From Nitrospiraceae bacterium (GTDB taxonomy: Bacteria > Nitrospirota > Nitrospiria > Nitrospirales > Nitrospiraceae): a stretch of 64,000 nt of DNA. Location of the stretch: positions 117,566 through 181,565 of the forward strand of contig JABFSG010000033.1 of the NCBI GenBank assembly GCA_013140715.1, given 5' to 3'. The notes under the pieces were generated by a model, which was given only the letters and a program-made list of their open reading frames with translations, did not search any database and was not told the origin of the DNA. A program made the position numbers and the translations under genes. Shown here piece after piece: positions 33,426 to 41,157 of the stretch. Positions within the stretch are counted from its first letter, which is position 1, and each line of letters begins with the position of its first letter.

Positions 33426-33941
33426 TCACACCCTCACAAGTCCACTGGTTCCGCTCGGTGCGATGTTCACACGATATTGTGCCGTTGGAACTCCTCCGAG
33501 AGTCCCTCCAATCGTAATATTCTGCACTCCCGTGCCAGGCACACTCGTCCTAATCCCATAGGAATTGAACTGGACGACTCCCCCATTTGCAATGGCGCCG
33601 TTGTTAAAGACCAATGGAGTCATATGCCCTGCATTAACCGTGGTCACACCTTGAAGAGCCGGGGCACCGGCGAGATTGGTAGTAGTCATTTGGACTACCC
33701 CATTCACAAGTAGGATTTGAACGTTCAAAGTCTGGTTCGTTGTCATCGCTCTCGTACGAACCAACACAAGATGGCGAGTGATCTCTGAAGCCGTGGCTCT
33801 CGCTTCGTAGTCTATGTACATCCGCGTGAAATTCGGTATGGCTACCGCAGCCGCGATTCCAATAATCGCCACGGCGATCATGAGCTCGATCAATGAAAAC
33901 CCCGCCTGCCGAGACAGGACCCTATAGCGTTGTGTCTGCAT
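33426..33941 (-). CDS. fimT: GspH/FimT-family pseudopilin, operon A
   Basis: 171 residues from the ATG at 33941; the ORF-track start adds 21 residues full of His, Cys and Met that come from upstream palindromic DNA. Prepilin motif QAGFSLIELMIAVAIIGI, followed by the FimT helix (MYIDYEARATASEITRHLVLVRTRA) and a beta-rich C-terminus. FimT-like proteins prime the pilus. It is the first gene of operon A; a sigma54-like element and a palindrome lie directly upstream. Confidence 0.85.
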   Translation of the reverse strand: MQTQRYRVLSRQAGFSLIELMIAVAIIGIAAAVAIPNFTRMYIDYEARATASEITRHLVLVRTRAMTTNQTLNVQILLVNGVVQMTTTNLAGAPALQGVTTVNAGHMTPLVFNNGAIANGGVVQFNSYGIRTSVPGTGVQNITIGGTLGGVPTAQYRVNIAPSGTSGLVRV

Positions 33942-33957
33942 ACATACACCCATAGTT

Positions 33958-33985
33958 GGCATGCCAATGGAGCAATTGGCATGCC
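33958..33985. promoter_or_regulatory. Palindromic operator candidate upstream of pilus operon A
   Basis: GGCATGCCAAT-ggagca-ATTGGCATGCC: exact 11-bp arms with a 6-base spacer. Each arm contains the self-complementary GGCATGCC. Two GCATGCC(A/G) units lie 20 bases apart. A related pair, 18 bases apart, lies upstream of pilD at 40689-40714. Confidence 0.5.
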
Positions 33986-33986
33986 G
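33971..33986 (-). promoter_or_regulatory. Sigma54-like promoter for pilus operon A
   Basis: Minus strand CGGCATGCCAATTGCT carries GG-N10-GC, the sigma54 -24/-12 core (consensus TGGCAC-N5-TTGCW), with TTGCT an exact -12. The start would lie near 33960, 19 bases before the fimT ATG. Pilin genes are often RpoN-controlled, but the element overlaps the palindrome, so it may be coincidental. Confidence 0.35.
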
Positions 33987-34198
33987 ACAACTTTGCATGT
34001 GCATGGAGCTCTAACTCATTGTTTTTCAACCTATCATTTGCTCTGTTGCCCGAACGAAACCGAGCTGGTTTCGAATGGAGATCGACAATTTACGGCACAG
34101 CAAGCGCACATTTTGTGCCGCTCTGCCAAGGAGTAAGCCGCCTGCAGGGAAGAAGAGAAAACATGGGAAGCAGTCGGTAAGGCGTCGAAATTTCTCCC

Positions 34199-36031
34199 CT
34201 ATTTCATTGCGACAGCTCTGACTTGACGGTAGGTGGTGAAACCCTGTAACGCCTTTCGAATGCCGTCTTGAACCAATGTGACCATCCCTTCTTTCATCGC
34301 AAGAATCAGCATCTCAACAGTTCGTGATCGAGTCTGAATCAGCTGCTTTATACCTTCCGAGGGAAGCAGCAATTCATGGAGAGGCACTCGTCCCTTGAAT
34401 CCCGTTCGATTGCAGACTTCACAGCCCCGCCCACGGTATAGACTCCAGTCGGCACAGTACTCGATGCCGAGGGTGGGCCAGTACTGCGGGCCATACCCCT
34501 GCACCAATTCGTCATACTCCTGCCGAGTAGGATGATAGGCCTCTTTGCACTGAGCGCAGATTCGTTTGCACAGACGCTGGGCGAGTACTCCCAACATGGC
34601 GTCAGCAAAGTTGAATGAGTCGCAACCGAGATCCAACAAGCGGGTTACCGTTTCGACCGCACTGTTCGTATGGAGTGTGCTGAGCAGCAAGTGACCTGTG
34701 AGCGAAGCCTCAATGGCAATGTCGGCTGTTTCTTTGTCCCGCATCTCGCCGATCATGATGACGTCTGGGTCGGCACGCAGAAACGCCCGCATCGCAGTTG
34801 CGAAGGTGAGCCCGATCTTCGGATGGACCTGGACTTGGCGAAGACCGTCCTGGGTGATCTCGATGGGGTCTTCGGCCGTCCAAATCTTTCGTTCGTCTGT
34901 ATTGATCTGTTTGAGAATCGCATGCAGAGTTGTCGTTTTTCCGGATCCAGTCGGTCCGACACAGAGGATCATTCCATAGGGTTTCTCTGCCATGGCTTGA
35001 ATAGCCTGCACCGTATCATGATGAAAATCCATTGCCTCAAGCGGCATCGGCTGCTTAGCCGTGAGTAGTCGCAGCACGACATCTTCGTCCTGTCCCGAGG
35101 TAGGCAGGGTCGCGACGCGTAACTCGATCTCTCGATCCTTCGCCAACCGATACCGGATCTTGCCGTCTTGAGGTTTGCGTCGTTCGGCGATATCGAGATT
35201 GGCCATGATTTTGATCCGTGAGACGACGGCACGCCGGTAGGCAGCGGGGATCCCCGTATAGGTGAAACACGTACCGTCGATGCGCAGGCGAACAGCCGTG
35301 TCTTTACGATCTTCATAGGGCTCGATGTGAATGTCTGACGCGCCGAGTCGATCGGCTTCGGCGATCACCTGGTTGGTCAGCCGTACAATGGCTGAATCGT
35401 TCTCGTCAATCGCACCGGATACGGAGTCGCTGACCGGTTCAAGATGGATTTCATTGATCAACTCACCAAGGATAGCGCCGATGGACCCACTGGTTCCCTG
35501 CCCCCTGGCCAGATGGAGAAACTGCTCGATGTCCCGGCGAAGACCTACGGCATAGCGAATGGTGACGCCGGGAAATGAGCGCCGCACGTCCCAGCCCTTG
35601 TCGAGATCGTGCGGATCGCTGGTCAGCACATCGATAAGTGCACCTCGGCGGGCGATCGGCAACCAGAGATTCTTCTTCAGATAGTCGAGGTTGAGGGTCT
35701 TTAATAGGTCGGCATCGATGACCGTTCGTTCATCGTACGGCAGATAGGGACACTGATAAAAATCGCTCAAGGCAGACCCTAGGGCCTGTTTCGGAACACG
35801 ATAACGGTCAAGGAGCAGCGTTTCGAGATCGAGGTTGGAGGCCTTTGAATCGTCAACCGCCACCAGCACGTCGGCCTGACTGATGATTCCACGGTAGACC
35901 AGCGCGTCCAGCACATTCTGTTCGATCGTGCGAGACGGTCTCGATCCACGACCTCCTTTTTTAGACGAACCCTCACTCCCCTCCGTCTTGCCCGGCGTTC
36001 CACCAACCAGAATGCCGGTCTCGACGGTCAT
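34199..36031 (-). CDS. pilB: Type IV pilus assembly ATPase PilB (GspE family)
   Basis: 610-residue motor ATPase that powers pilus extension. An N-terminal MshEN/GSPII-E-like domain (residues 35-200, IEQNVLDALVYRGIISQADV) is followed by GASDIHIEPYED, Walker A GPTGSGKTTT near residue 357, the Asp box TAEDPIEI, Walker B VIMIGEMRDKETA and the His box TGHLLLSTLHTN. The zinc site of four Cys is complete (CKRICAQC and CEVCNRTG). ATG 36031. It lies downstream of minor-pilin operon B, separated by 343 bases with repeats. PilC and PilT are not in the window. Confidence 0.92.
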   Translation of the reverse strand: MTVETGILVGGTPGKTEGSEGSSKKGGRGSRPSRTIEQNVLDALVYRGIISQADVLVAVDDSKASNLDLETLLLDRYRVPKQALGSALSDFYQCPYLPYDERTVIDADLLKTLNLDYLKKNLWLPIARRGALIDVLTSDPHDLDKGWDVRRSFPGVTIRYAVGLRRDIEQFLHLARGQGTSGSIGAILGELINEIHLEPVSDSVSGAIDENDSAIVRLTNQVIAEADRLGASDIHIEPYEDRKDTAVRLRIDGTCFTYTGIPAAYRRAVVSRIKIMANLDIAERRKPQDGKIRYRLAKDREIELRVATLPTSGQDEDVVLRLLTAKQPMPLEAMDFHHDTVQAIQAMAEKPYGMILCVGPTGSGKTTTLHAILKQINTDERKIWTAEDPIEITQDGLRQVQVHPKIGLTFATAMRAFLRADPDVIMIGEMRDKETADIAIEASLTGHLLLSTLHTNSAVETVTRLLDLGCDSFNFADAMLGVLAQRLCKRICAQCKEAYHPTRQEYDELVQGYGPQYWPTLGIEYCADWSLYRGRGCEVCNRTGFKGRVPLHELLLPSEGIKQLIQTRSRTVEMLILAMKEGMVTLVQDGIRKALQGFTTYRQVRAVAMK

Positions 36032-36374
36032 GTCCGGTGACTCATCTCAATTCCCAACCTTGTGAGAATGGCCCACAGGGTGCTCAAACAAGGCAGACTG
36101 CTTACCCGCCAAACCCTAGCAACTACTTCACCCACCCGCCCTGAGTCTGCCAAGACAGCCTCTTCGCCCAGGGACGCGCCTTGCCCCAAGCAAGACCGCA
36201 GCGAGTAACAGGGGACAGCCACCTTTCCGGTCAGTGGCTATCCCCGTCAGATAGCGGGACAGGCACCGGTCAATGCCGGAGCCTGTCCCTGAGCGTCTGA
36301 ACGATGCGACCTGCCTGCGTGAAACGCTTCGGCGGAGGCAGGGAACGAAGCTGGCGGACTGTTTCAGCACCCTG
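36032..36374. other. 343-bp intergenic region between operon B and pilB
   Basis: No gene. It consists almost entirely of repeats: a MITE-like element whose inverted ends are at 36076 and 36378, containing two strong REP-like hairpins, both listed separately. The ORFs here (36128-36415, 36273-36491) are repeat artefacts. Confidence 0.65.
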
Positions 36375-36378
36375 CTAG
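36076..36378. repeat. MITE-like palindromic repeat, copy 2
   Basis: Left end CAGGGTGCTCAAACA (36076-36090); right end read inward CTAGCAGGGTGCTGAAACA (36378 back), matching the left arm in 14 of 15 bases and related to the ends of copy 1 at 3401-3595. The right part (CTGAACGATGCGA ... GCTGGCG ... CCTGCTAG) is similar to the right half of copy 1. The terminal CTAG supplies the TAG stop of the adjacent pilX-like gene. Confidence 0.65.
36211..36289. repeat. Two adjacent REP-like hairpins
   Basis: GGGGACAGCCAC/GTGGCTATCCCC (36211-36245, one mismatch) and GGGACAGGC-a-CCGG/CCGG-a-GCCTGTCCC (36256-36289). The GGGACAGGC core is like the palindromes mobilised by REP-associated tyrosine transposases (RAYTs). 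No transposase is in the window. Confidence 0.6.
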
Positions 36379-37862
36379 TATTTCGCCAGCCAGGTTCCCG
36401 GTGCTCGATACACAACCGGAATCCCCCGAAAGAGTCCCTGCGCCAAGTCGGCGTTGTACCAGACCTCTATAATGGTGCCGGTTCCGATTGACGTCACGCT
36501 CTGCCCTGCCATCATCGCCCCGTACAGACGGACGGATCGTTCAATCCTTATCCCACCAGCCGCATAGAGCAAACCGTTGACGTGAATGCCGGATAATTGC
36601 ACCGGCACTCTTGTGCCTACCGACCCTGCACCGGGTGGAGATGGACTGAGGACTAGAATAGATTTCCCTGATGCACGAGGCTTCAGCGCAAGATGGCCTT
36701 GCACCACCAGAAGCCCTTCAACATAGTCCGTATCCAGAACCAGCGTTCCCATATTATCGACACGCGGCGGTTGCCCATCGACTGTATCGATGAAGACCAA
36801 TCCACGATAGTCTTCAGTGGCCTGAGATTCCAACGCCTCCGCTGGCGTAATTCCCTGATCCGAGTCCATTGCCCCCTGAGGATGGAGCCGTCCCACCTGA
36901 TCGAGTCGATAATAGGTACCCCAGCGCAGCGCGATCTTTTTGAGCGAGTCGTAATCCCACCGGTCGAGTCTGACCCCAGGCGTCGGATATTGGTGCAAAT
37001 GCACATTTTCAGGAAGCGGAGGATTCTCACTTTGGCCTGGCGGAGGAGTAATGACCGAGACGGTTCCCCCAATCCAATATTCGGTCCAACGATCCTGGGC
37101 ATACAACATCTGGCTATACGACTGATCGGTGACTGGGGCTGCGATATTCTTGATGGCAAGATCTTCGACTCGCTGCACCGCAAGATCGCCCAATACCCGG
37201 AGATCGCCCCAATGGATCATCACGGGAGATTCGCCGCCTTGCTGCAAAACACCGAGCGCCTGTCCGACTTGCGCCGCCGCACGGACCGCAGGAATCGATA
37301 GCGCCCCAAGCTGAAGCTGAACAGTTCGTGCGACCGGCCGATGATCGACCGTTGTGGTTGTGGCCGTAACCTCAACCGTGTTCAGCAAACCTGGCTGCAA
37401 AGGGCCATACACCTTCACTCTATTGATTCGGCCAAGTTCGCTCAAAGAATTGTGGAAGCCATTGGGCGAACCATTGAGCATCTGATTATCCACCTGGTTG
37501 GCCTCGTCAAGAAAAATGTCGGGATGATCGGCGGTTCCGACAAACTGCGACCGTCCGGTTGCGTCGAAGAACGAGGGTCCGTTCGCAGAGTCCCCGTGAC
37601 GCTTGGCAAGCAATCCGGCAATGGCCGCGGGGATAGTGGAAGAATCGTGGAACCAACTCATCACGACATCTGCCGCACCGTCGGCCAGCTGTTGCGCGCG
37701 ACTGTCTTCTTTCATGGCGCTGACACCAGGTCCATCCTGACTTGCCAAATACAAAGACGTCATGCCGACGATCCCAAGCAATACGATCAGCATGAGCGCC
37801 GCAAGAAGCACATGGCCCCTCTCGTATGGATTCGTCCCTTCTGATTTGCGCAGTCCTCTCAT
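36375..37862 (-). CDS. Large PilX-like minor pilin with beta-helix-like extension, operon B
   Basis: 495 residues, more than twice the usual PilX length. The N-terminus is PilX-like: ERGHVLLAALMLIVLLGIVG, then AMKEDSRAQQLADGAADVVM. The C-terminal 150 residues have repeated short strands (DNMGTLVLDTDYVEGLLVVQ, SGIHVNGLLYAAGGIRIERS, LYGAMMAGQSVTSIG) that look like a small right-handed beta-helix or bactofilin-like stack. Its stop codon TAG is the terminal CTAG of a MITE-like repeat, so the original end may have been altered. Last pilin gene of operon B. Confidence 0.7.
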   Translation of the reverse strand: MRGLRKSEGTNPYERGHVLLAALMLIVLLGIVGMTSLYLASQDGPGVSAMKEDSRAQQLADGAADVVMSWFHDSSTIPAAIAGLLAKRHGDSANGPSFFDATGRSQFVGTADHPDIFLDEANQVDNQMLNGSPNGFHNSLSELGRINRVKVYGPLQPGLLNTVEVTATTTTVDHRPVARTVQLQLGALSIPAVRAAAQVGQALGVLQQGGESPVMIHWGDLRVLGDLAVQRVEDLAIKNIAAPVTDQSYSQMLYAQDRWTEYWIGGTVSVITPPPGQSENPPLPENVHLHQYPTPGVRLDRWDYDSLKKIALRWGTYYRLDQVGRLHPQGAMDSDQGITPAEALESQATEDYRGLVFIDTVDGQPPRVDNMGTLVLDTDYVEGLLVVQGHLALKPRASGKSILVLSPSPPGAGSVGTRVPVQLSGIHVNGLLYAAGGIRIERSVRLYGAMMAGQSVTSIGTGTIIEVWYNADLAQGLFRGIPVVYRAPGTWLAKY

Positions 37863-37903
37863 TCCCAGCCCTCACTTCCATTCGTATTTTGGAATAGACG
37901 CCG

Positions 37904-38641
37904 TCATGTCCTGAGGCTAATTTCTCGGACTGCCCGAATCCCATGGTCTGATAACATCACCTCCACGACGACCAGTCTGACGAGCACTGGTTGTGTCGTA
38001 ATCTGCCCGTTTTCATCCCAGTAAGAAAACCGCGCTTCCCTGATATCTCTCACCAACACACTCGCACCGCCATCGACCTGTCGCAGCAACCTTAAAATGC
38101 CCTGCTCATCGCGACGGCTATAGTAACGGACACGATTCAGGAGAGAGACAAAGGCTCCGGATGGAATCGCTCTGGTCAGCGGTTGTGTCACCGTGAGCAA
38201 GCGCCGTTGTCCATCCCGAGCCAGGGTGAGCGTCTCGCAACGCTCGGCCCAGCAGACTACAATGGTTTTCCGGTCATCCCACCCTCGCCCGTCTTCAACC
38301 GACAGAGCCGTTTGACCGATCGACGTTCCTGTTGTAACTATCGTCGCGAGACCTTGCAGATTCACAGAAAACTCCACTGTGTCCGAAGCGACGATGGTGA
38401 GAGAGTCGGATGCTGCAAGCCGCAACTCCTGCTCAAGCACCTCTAACCCAATGCGGAGATCTTGTTGTTGCGCAACCTCATGTTGTTGCCGCATGAACTG
38501 CCGTTGAAAATAGGACAGGGCCTGAAGCGTGGCGCCCAAGACAACCAACCCAGCCACCATGGCAAGCATCAGTTCGACTAGGCTGAGCCCTGCCTCCGTC
38601 CATCTTCCGCCGTGGGTTCTGCCTGTCTGCTTTGCCCCCAT
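37904..38641 (-). CDS. Minor pilin PilW-like, operon B
   Basis: 245 residues from the ATG at 38641, chosen for GGAGGT 7 bases upstream; the ORF-track start is 8 codons earlier. Prepilin motif EAGLSLVELMLAMVAGLVVL, with Leu at +1 and Glu5 kept. A long helix (QQDLRIGLEVLEQELRLAAS) precedes a beta domain with a Cys pair (CWAERCETL), a typical PilW layout. It lies between the pilV-like gene and the large pilX-like gene. Confidence 0.8.
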   Translation of the reverse strand: MGAKQTGRTHGGRWTEAGLSLVELMLAMVAGLVVLGATLQALSYFQRQFMRQQHEVAQQQDLRIGLEVLEQELRLAASDSLTIVASDTVEFSVNLQGLATIVTTGTSIGQTALSVEDGRGWDDRKTIVVCWAERCETLTLARDGQRRLLTVTQPLTRAIPSGAFVSLLNRVRYYSRRDEQGILRLLRQVDGGASVLVRDIREARFSYWDENGQITTQPVLVRLVVVEVMLSDHGIRAVREISLRT

Positions 38642-38680
38642 CCTGTCTACCTCCATGGGCGGCATATTATGGGTGGCATG

Positions 38681-39172
38681 TTATGGACTCCCGACGAACC
38701 GTGGATTGGCCCGCAGGGTGCCGACCCGTACTTCACGTTGGCCTTCGCCTGCTACATATAGTGCGCGAGCCTCGATGAGTACATGCCCAGAAGCAGACAG
38801 AGAACCGGAACGGCTCGGTGTCACCATCCAGACCAGATGGACTCCGTCCTGATCCCAACTACCGGAGTACACCCCATCACCGGCCAGCACATCGCCGCCT
38901 GCTCCATCGTCGCGCATGACAAGGTCCGGGATACCGTCGTGATTCAGATCATCCAACAAGAGACGATCCCATCGCACGGATCGCTTTACTTCAATCCGCG
39001 ATTCCGCCATCGCCAGGGCCCGCGTCGCTAACATCCCCGTCCTCAGACTCTGTTCTGCCGCCTGAAAGGCCCCCATCGCGCCGACCAATCCAATCAAGGT
39101 CAAGGCCATGGCCACGAATACCTCGACAAAGCCGGCTCCGCCCTCTGCTCGACATAATCGATCTGGAGTCAT
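38681..39172 (-). CDS. Minor pilin PilV-like, operon B
   Basis: 163 residues. Prepilin-like N-terminus GGAGFVEVFVAMALTLIGLV, with Phe at +1 and Glu at +3/+5 region, followed by ALAMAESRIEVKRSVRWDRL. A loop DLNHDGIPDLVMRDDGAGGD looks like a calcium-binding insertion. It overlaps the fimT-like gene by 4 bases. Confidence 0.75.
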   Translation of the reverse strand: MTPDRLCRAEGGAGFVEVFVAMALTLIGLVGAMGAFQAAEQSLRTGMLATRALAMAESRIEVKRSVRWDRLLLDDLNHDGIPDLVMRDDGAGGDVLAGDGVYSGSWDQDGVHLVWMVTPSRSGSLSASGHVLIEARALYVAGEGQREVRVGTLRANPRFVGSP

Positions 39173-39618
39173 GAGATGGATACTCTTCCCGTAATGTTCA
39201 CAGTGAATGTGGTTTCCCCGCCCTGACTATCTCGCACGCGAATGGTTGTCGGGGTTGCCGACCGACCGCTAGGATAAAAGGTAAGTTCGGGGCCAGCGGT
39301 TGGCTCCTCCACAACCACTCCCTTGTCCGCATACCGATAGACGTGCAGGATACCTTCCACATCTGCACGTCTTAGTGTGATCGTACGACCCTCTCGATCG
39401 AATATGACCCGCAGACGTTCTCGCCTGGCCATCGCCAGTTGTCTGGCAAACCTGAGTTCCGAGGCAATTTCTATTGTGGCGCTACGCGCCTGGCCCCTTG
39501 TAGTCAATGTTTGATAACCAGGCCCGGCGAGCAGACTCATGATACCTATGACCGCCAGCACGACAAGAAGCTCTGTCAGGCTCCACCCCTGCTCCTGCCT
39601 TTGCAACTCTCTCGGCAT
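39169..39618 (-). CDS. GspH/FimT-family pseudopilin, operon B
   Basis: 149 residues from ATG 39618 after GAGGG; the ORF-track start is 19 codons earlier. Prepilin motif EQGWSLTELLVVLAVIGI, with Trp in place of Phe at +1, which is unusual but tolerated. Then the FimT helix ATIEIASELRFARQLAMARR and a beta-rich end. First gene of operon B; a 12-bp palindrome GCCATGCATGGC lies upstream at 39788-39799. Confidence 0.82.
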   Translation of the reverse strand: MPRELQRQEQGWSLTELLVVLAVIGIMSLLAGPGYQTLTTRGQARSATIEIASELRFARQLAMARRERLRVIFDREGRTITLRRADVEGILHVYRYADKGVVVEEPTAGPELTFYPSGRSATPTTIRVRDSQGGETTFTVNITGRVSIS

Positions 39619-39787
39619 ATCCCTCACTCGCAGAGAAATTCCTCTTAAATAGTAAACAGGGCCTCCAAAACCCATGCCCAGGCCGATCCATTTTCAGATG
39701 GATGAATGGCTTGAGAGAGCCTGGGCGAAATACTTCGTAAGATCGCCCCTTCGCACGTTGTCATAAGAACAGAGGAGGTTAGATTAA

Positions 39788-39799
39788 GCCATGCATGGC
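39788..39799. promoter_or_regulatory. 12-bp palindrome upstream of pilus operon B
   Basis: GCCATGCATGGC is exactly self-complementary. It lies 170 bases before the operon B fimT start. It resembles, but is not the same as, the GGCATGCC units upstream of operon A and pilD. Possibly a regulator site; may be chance. Confidence 0.25.
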
Positions 39800-39877
39800 C
39801 GAGAAAGTGGAGGGAAACCAGAGCAGCACTTCACAATTTAGATACAGAGACTCGCCAGAAGAGATACAGAGAGAGGG

Positions 39878-40660
39878 TCAGTCTCCCGCGCTAAGAAGGC
39901 CTTGATACCAATCGAGAAGCGGTTGGGCAAAGAACATGGAGAGGAGGGCTCCCAGCACAAGGAACGGACCAAAGGGGATATAGTCGTCACGCTTGATGAT
40001 GTGCAGGGCGATCAAGCTGATACCGATAACAGAGCCAGTGAGCGAGCCGATCATGATGGTGAGGAGCGCCGGCTTCCAGCCAAGAAAGGCACCGACCATC
40101 GCCAGCAGCTTGATGTCACCACCCCCCATTCCCTCCTTGCCGAAAAGGTAGGGGCTCAGCCAAGCCAGGAGCCAGAGGATACCGCCTCCCACAGTGAGAC
40201 CAAGCACCGAATTGATCACACTCACGGGCAGAACGGTCACAGCGCCCAGCAGCCCAACCACTATCCCGGGGAGGGTAATGACGTTGGGGATTATCTTATG
40301 GGTAAGATCCGTGCCCGTCACCACGACCAACCCCGAAAATAGCAACGCATAGAGGGCAGCCGTCCAGCTTGGGCCGTAGAACCACAATATTGTGAGATAG
40401 CCAAGGGCATTGGTAGCTTCGACAAGAGGATAGCGTATCGAAATTGCTGTGTGGCAAGCCCGACAGCGGCCGGCAAGCCACAGATAGCTCAGCAGGGGGA
40501 TATTGTCGTAAAACTCAATCGGATGATTACAGGAGGGGCAATGGGAACCGGGCCAGGCGATCGATTCGCCTCGGGGCAGTCTGAAGATGCAGACATTGAG
40601 AAAACTGCCGATCAAGGCGCCGAGGGTTCCGACCAGGAGATACAGAGACCATTCAGACAT
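39878..40660 (-). CDS. pilD: Prepilin peptidase and N-methyltransferase PilD
   Basis: 260-residue inner-membrane aspartyl protease that cleaves and methylates prepilins. The cytoplasmic zinc domain carries two CxxC pairs (HCPSCNHP and RCRACHTA). Catalytic Asp residues are in GTDLTHKIIPN and GMGGGDIKL. About eight membrane segments are seen. It should process all the type IV prepilins of the two operons downstream. It is transcribed separately; two GCATGCCA units lie just upstream. Confidence 0.95.
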   Translation of the reverse strand: MSEWSLYLLVGTLGALIGSFLNVCIFRLPRGESIAWPGSHCPSCNHPIEFYDNIPLLSYLWLAGRCRACHTAISIRYPLVEATNALGYLTILWFYGPSWTAALYALLFSGLVVVTGTDLTHKIIPNVITLPGIVVGLLGAVTVLPVSVINSVLGLTVGGGILWLLAWLSPYLFGKEGMGGGDIKLLAMVGAFLGWKPALLTIMIGSLTGSVIGISLIALHIIKRDDYIPFGPFLVLGALLSMFFAQPLLDWYQGLLSAGD

Positions 40661-40688
40661 AATCGACTCAGAAGCAGACGGTGGCCCA

Positions 40689-40714
40689 GCATGCCAGAGT
40701 CGCTTCGCATGCCA
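40689..40714. promoter_or_regulatory. Paired GCATGCCA motif upstream of pilD
   Basis: GCATGCCA at 40689-40696 and again at 40707-40714, 18 bases apart. Minus strand: TTTGGCATGC...TGGCATGC. The same core occurs twice, 20 bases apart, upstream of pilus operon A. It is a candidate shared regulator site for pilus genes. Confidence 0.4.
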
Positions 40715-40758
40715 AATGTAATGAATTAGGTAGCTTCACTGGGGTCATCATCCTATAG

Positions 40759-40788
40759 TTTACTTATGGCGAGAGAGTTCTTTATAAT
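40759..40788 (+). promoter_or_regulatory. Predicted sigma70 promoter for the LuxR-type gene
   Basis: TTTACT, 18 bases, TATAAT (perfect -10). The start would be near 40795, leaving a leader of about 87 bases before the ATG at 40882. Confidence 0.45.
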
Positions 40789-40881
40789 TTGCTGCTTGCT
40801 CGGCGGCGGTCAGTTCTTGCGCGCTTCCCAGTCAGGGTGAATTATACCCTACTATTTTATTCGTTAAAGGAGAACCAGATA

Positions 40882-41157
40882 ATGGCACGGACTGCAAAGA
40901 CGAAAACCAGAGCTTCTCTAGCAAATCTAACCCCGCCGCCCCGCAAGAAACGGCCTGAATCGCTTACCAGCCGGGAGCAGGAGATCCTTGAACTGATTTG
41001 GGCCGGATTCAAAAATAAAGAGATCGGTCAACGGCTCAAGATCAGCGTCAAGACCGTCGAAGCGCATCGGGCTAACATGATGAAAAAGATGCGCGTCTCG
41101 AATACCGCTCAGCTGCTCAAGTCAGCGATTCAAGATGGGACGATCAAGATTCGGTAG
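40882..41157 (+). CDS. Stand-alone LuxR/GerE-type HTH regulator
   Basis: 91 residues from ATG 40882, which has AAAGGAGA upstream; the ORF-track start is 31 codons earlier. After a basic, Pro-rich 30-residue N-terminus (KTKTRASLANLTPPPRKKRP) comes a full LuxR-type HTH: LTSREQEILELIWAGFKNKE and IGQRLKISVKTVEAHRANMM. No receiver or sensor domain, so it works through expression level or a partner. It converges on rlmB, overlapping its 3' end by 36 bases, and is divergent from pilD. Confidence 0.85.
   Translation: MARTAKTKTRASLANLTPPPRKKRPESLTSREQEILELIWAGFKNKEIGQRLKISVKTVEAHRANMMKKMRVSNTAQLLKSAIQDGTIKIR

Noticed and set aside
36032-36374. CRISPR-like or gene content in the repeat-rich gap before pilB
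   Set aside because: The repeats are inverted hairpins, not regularly spaced direct repeats; no spacers.
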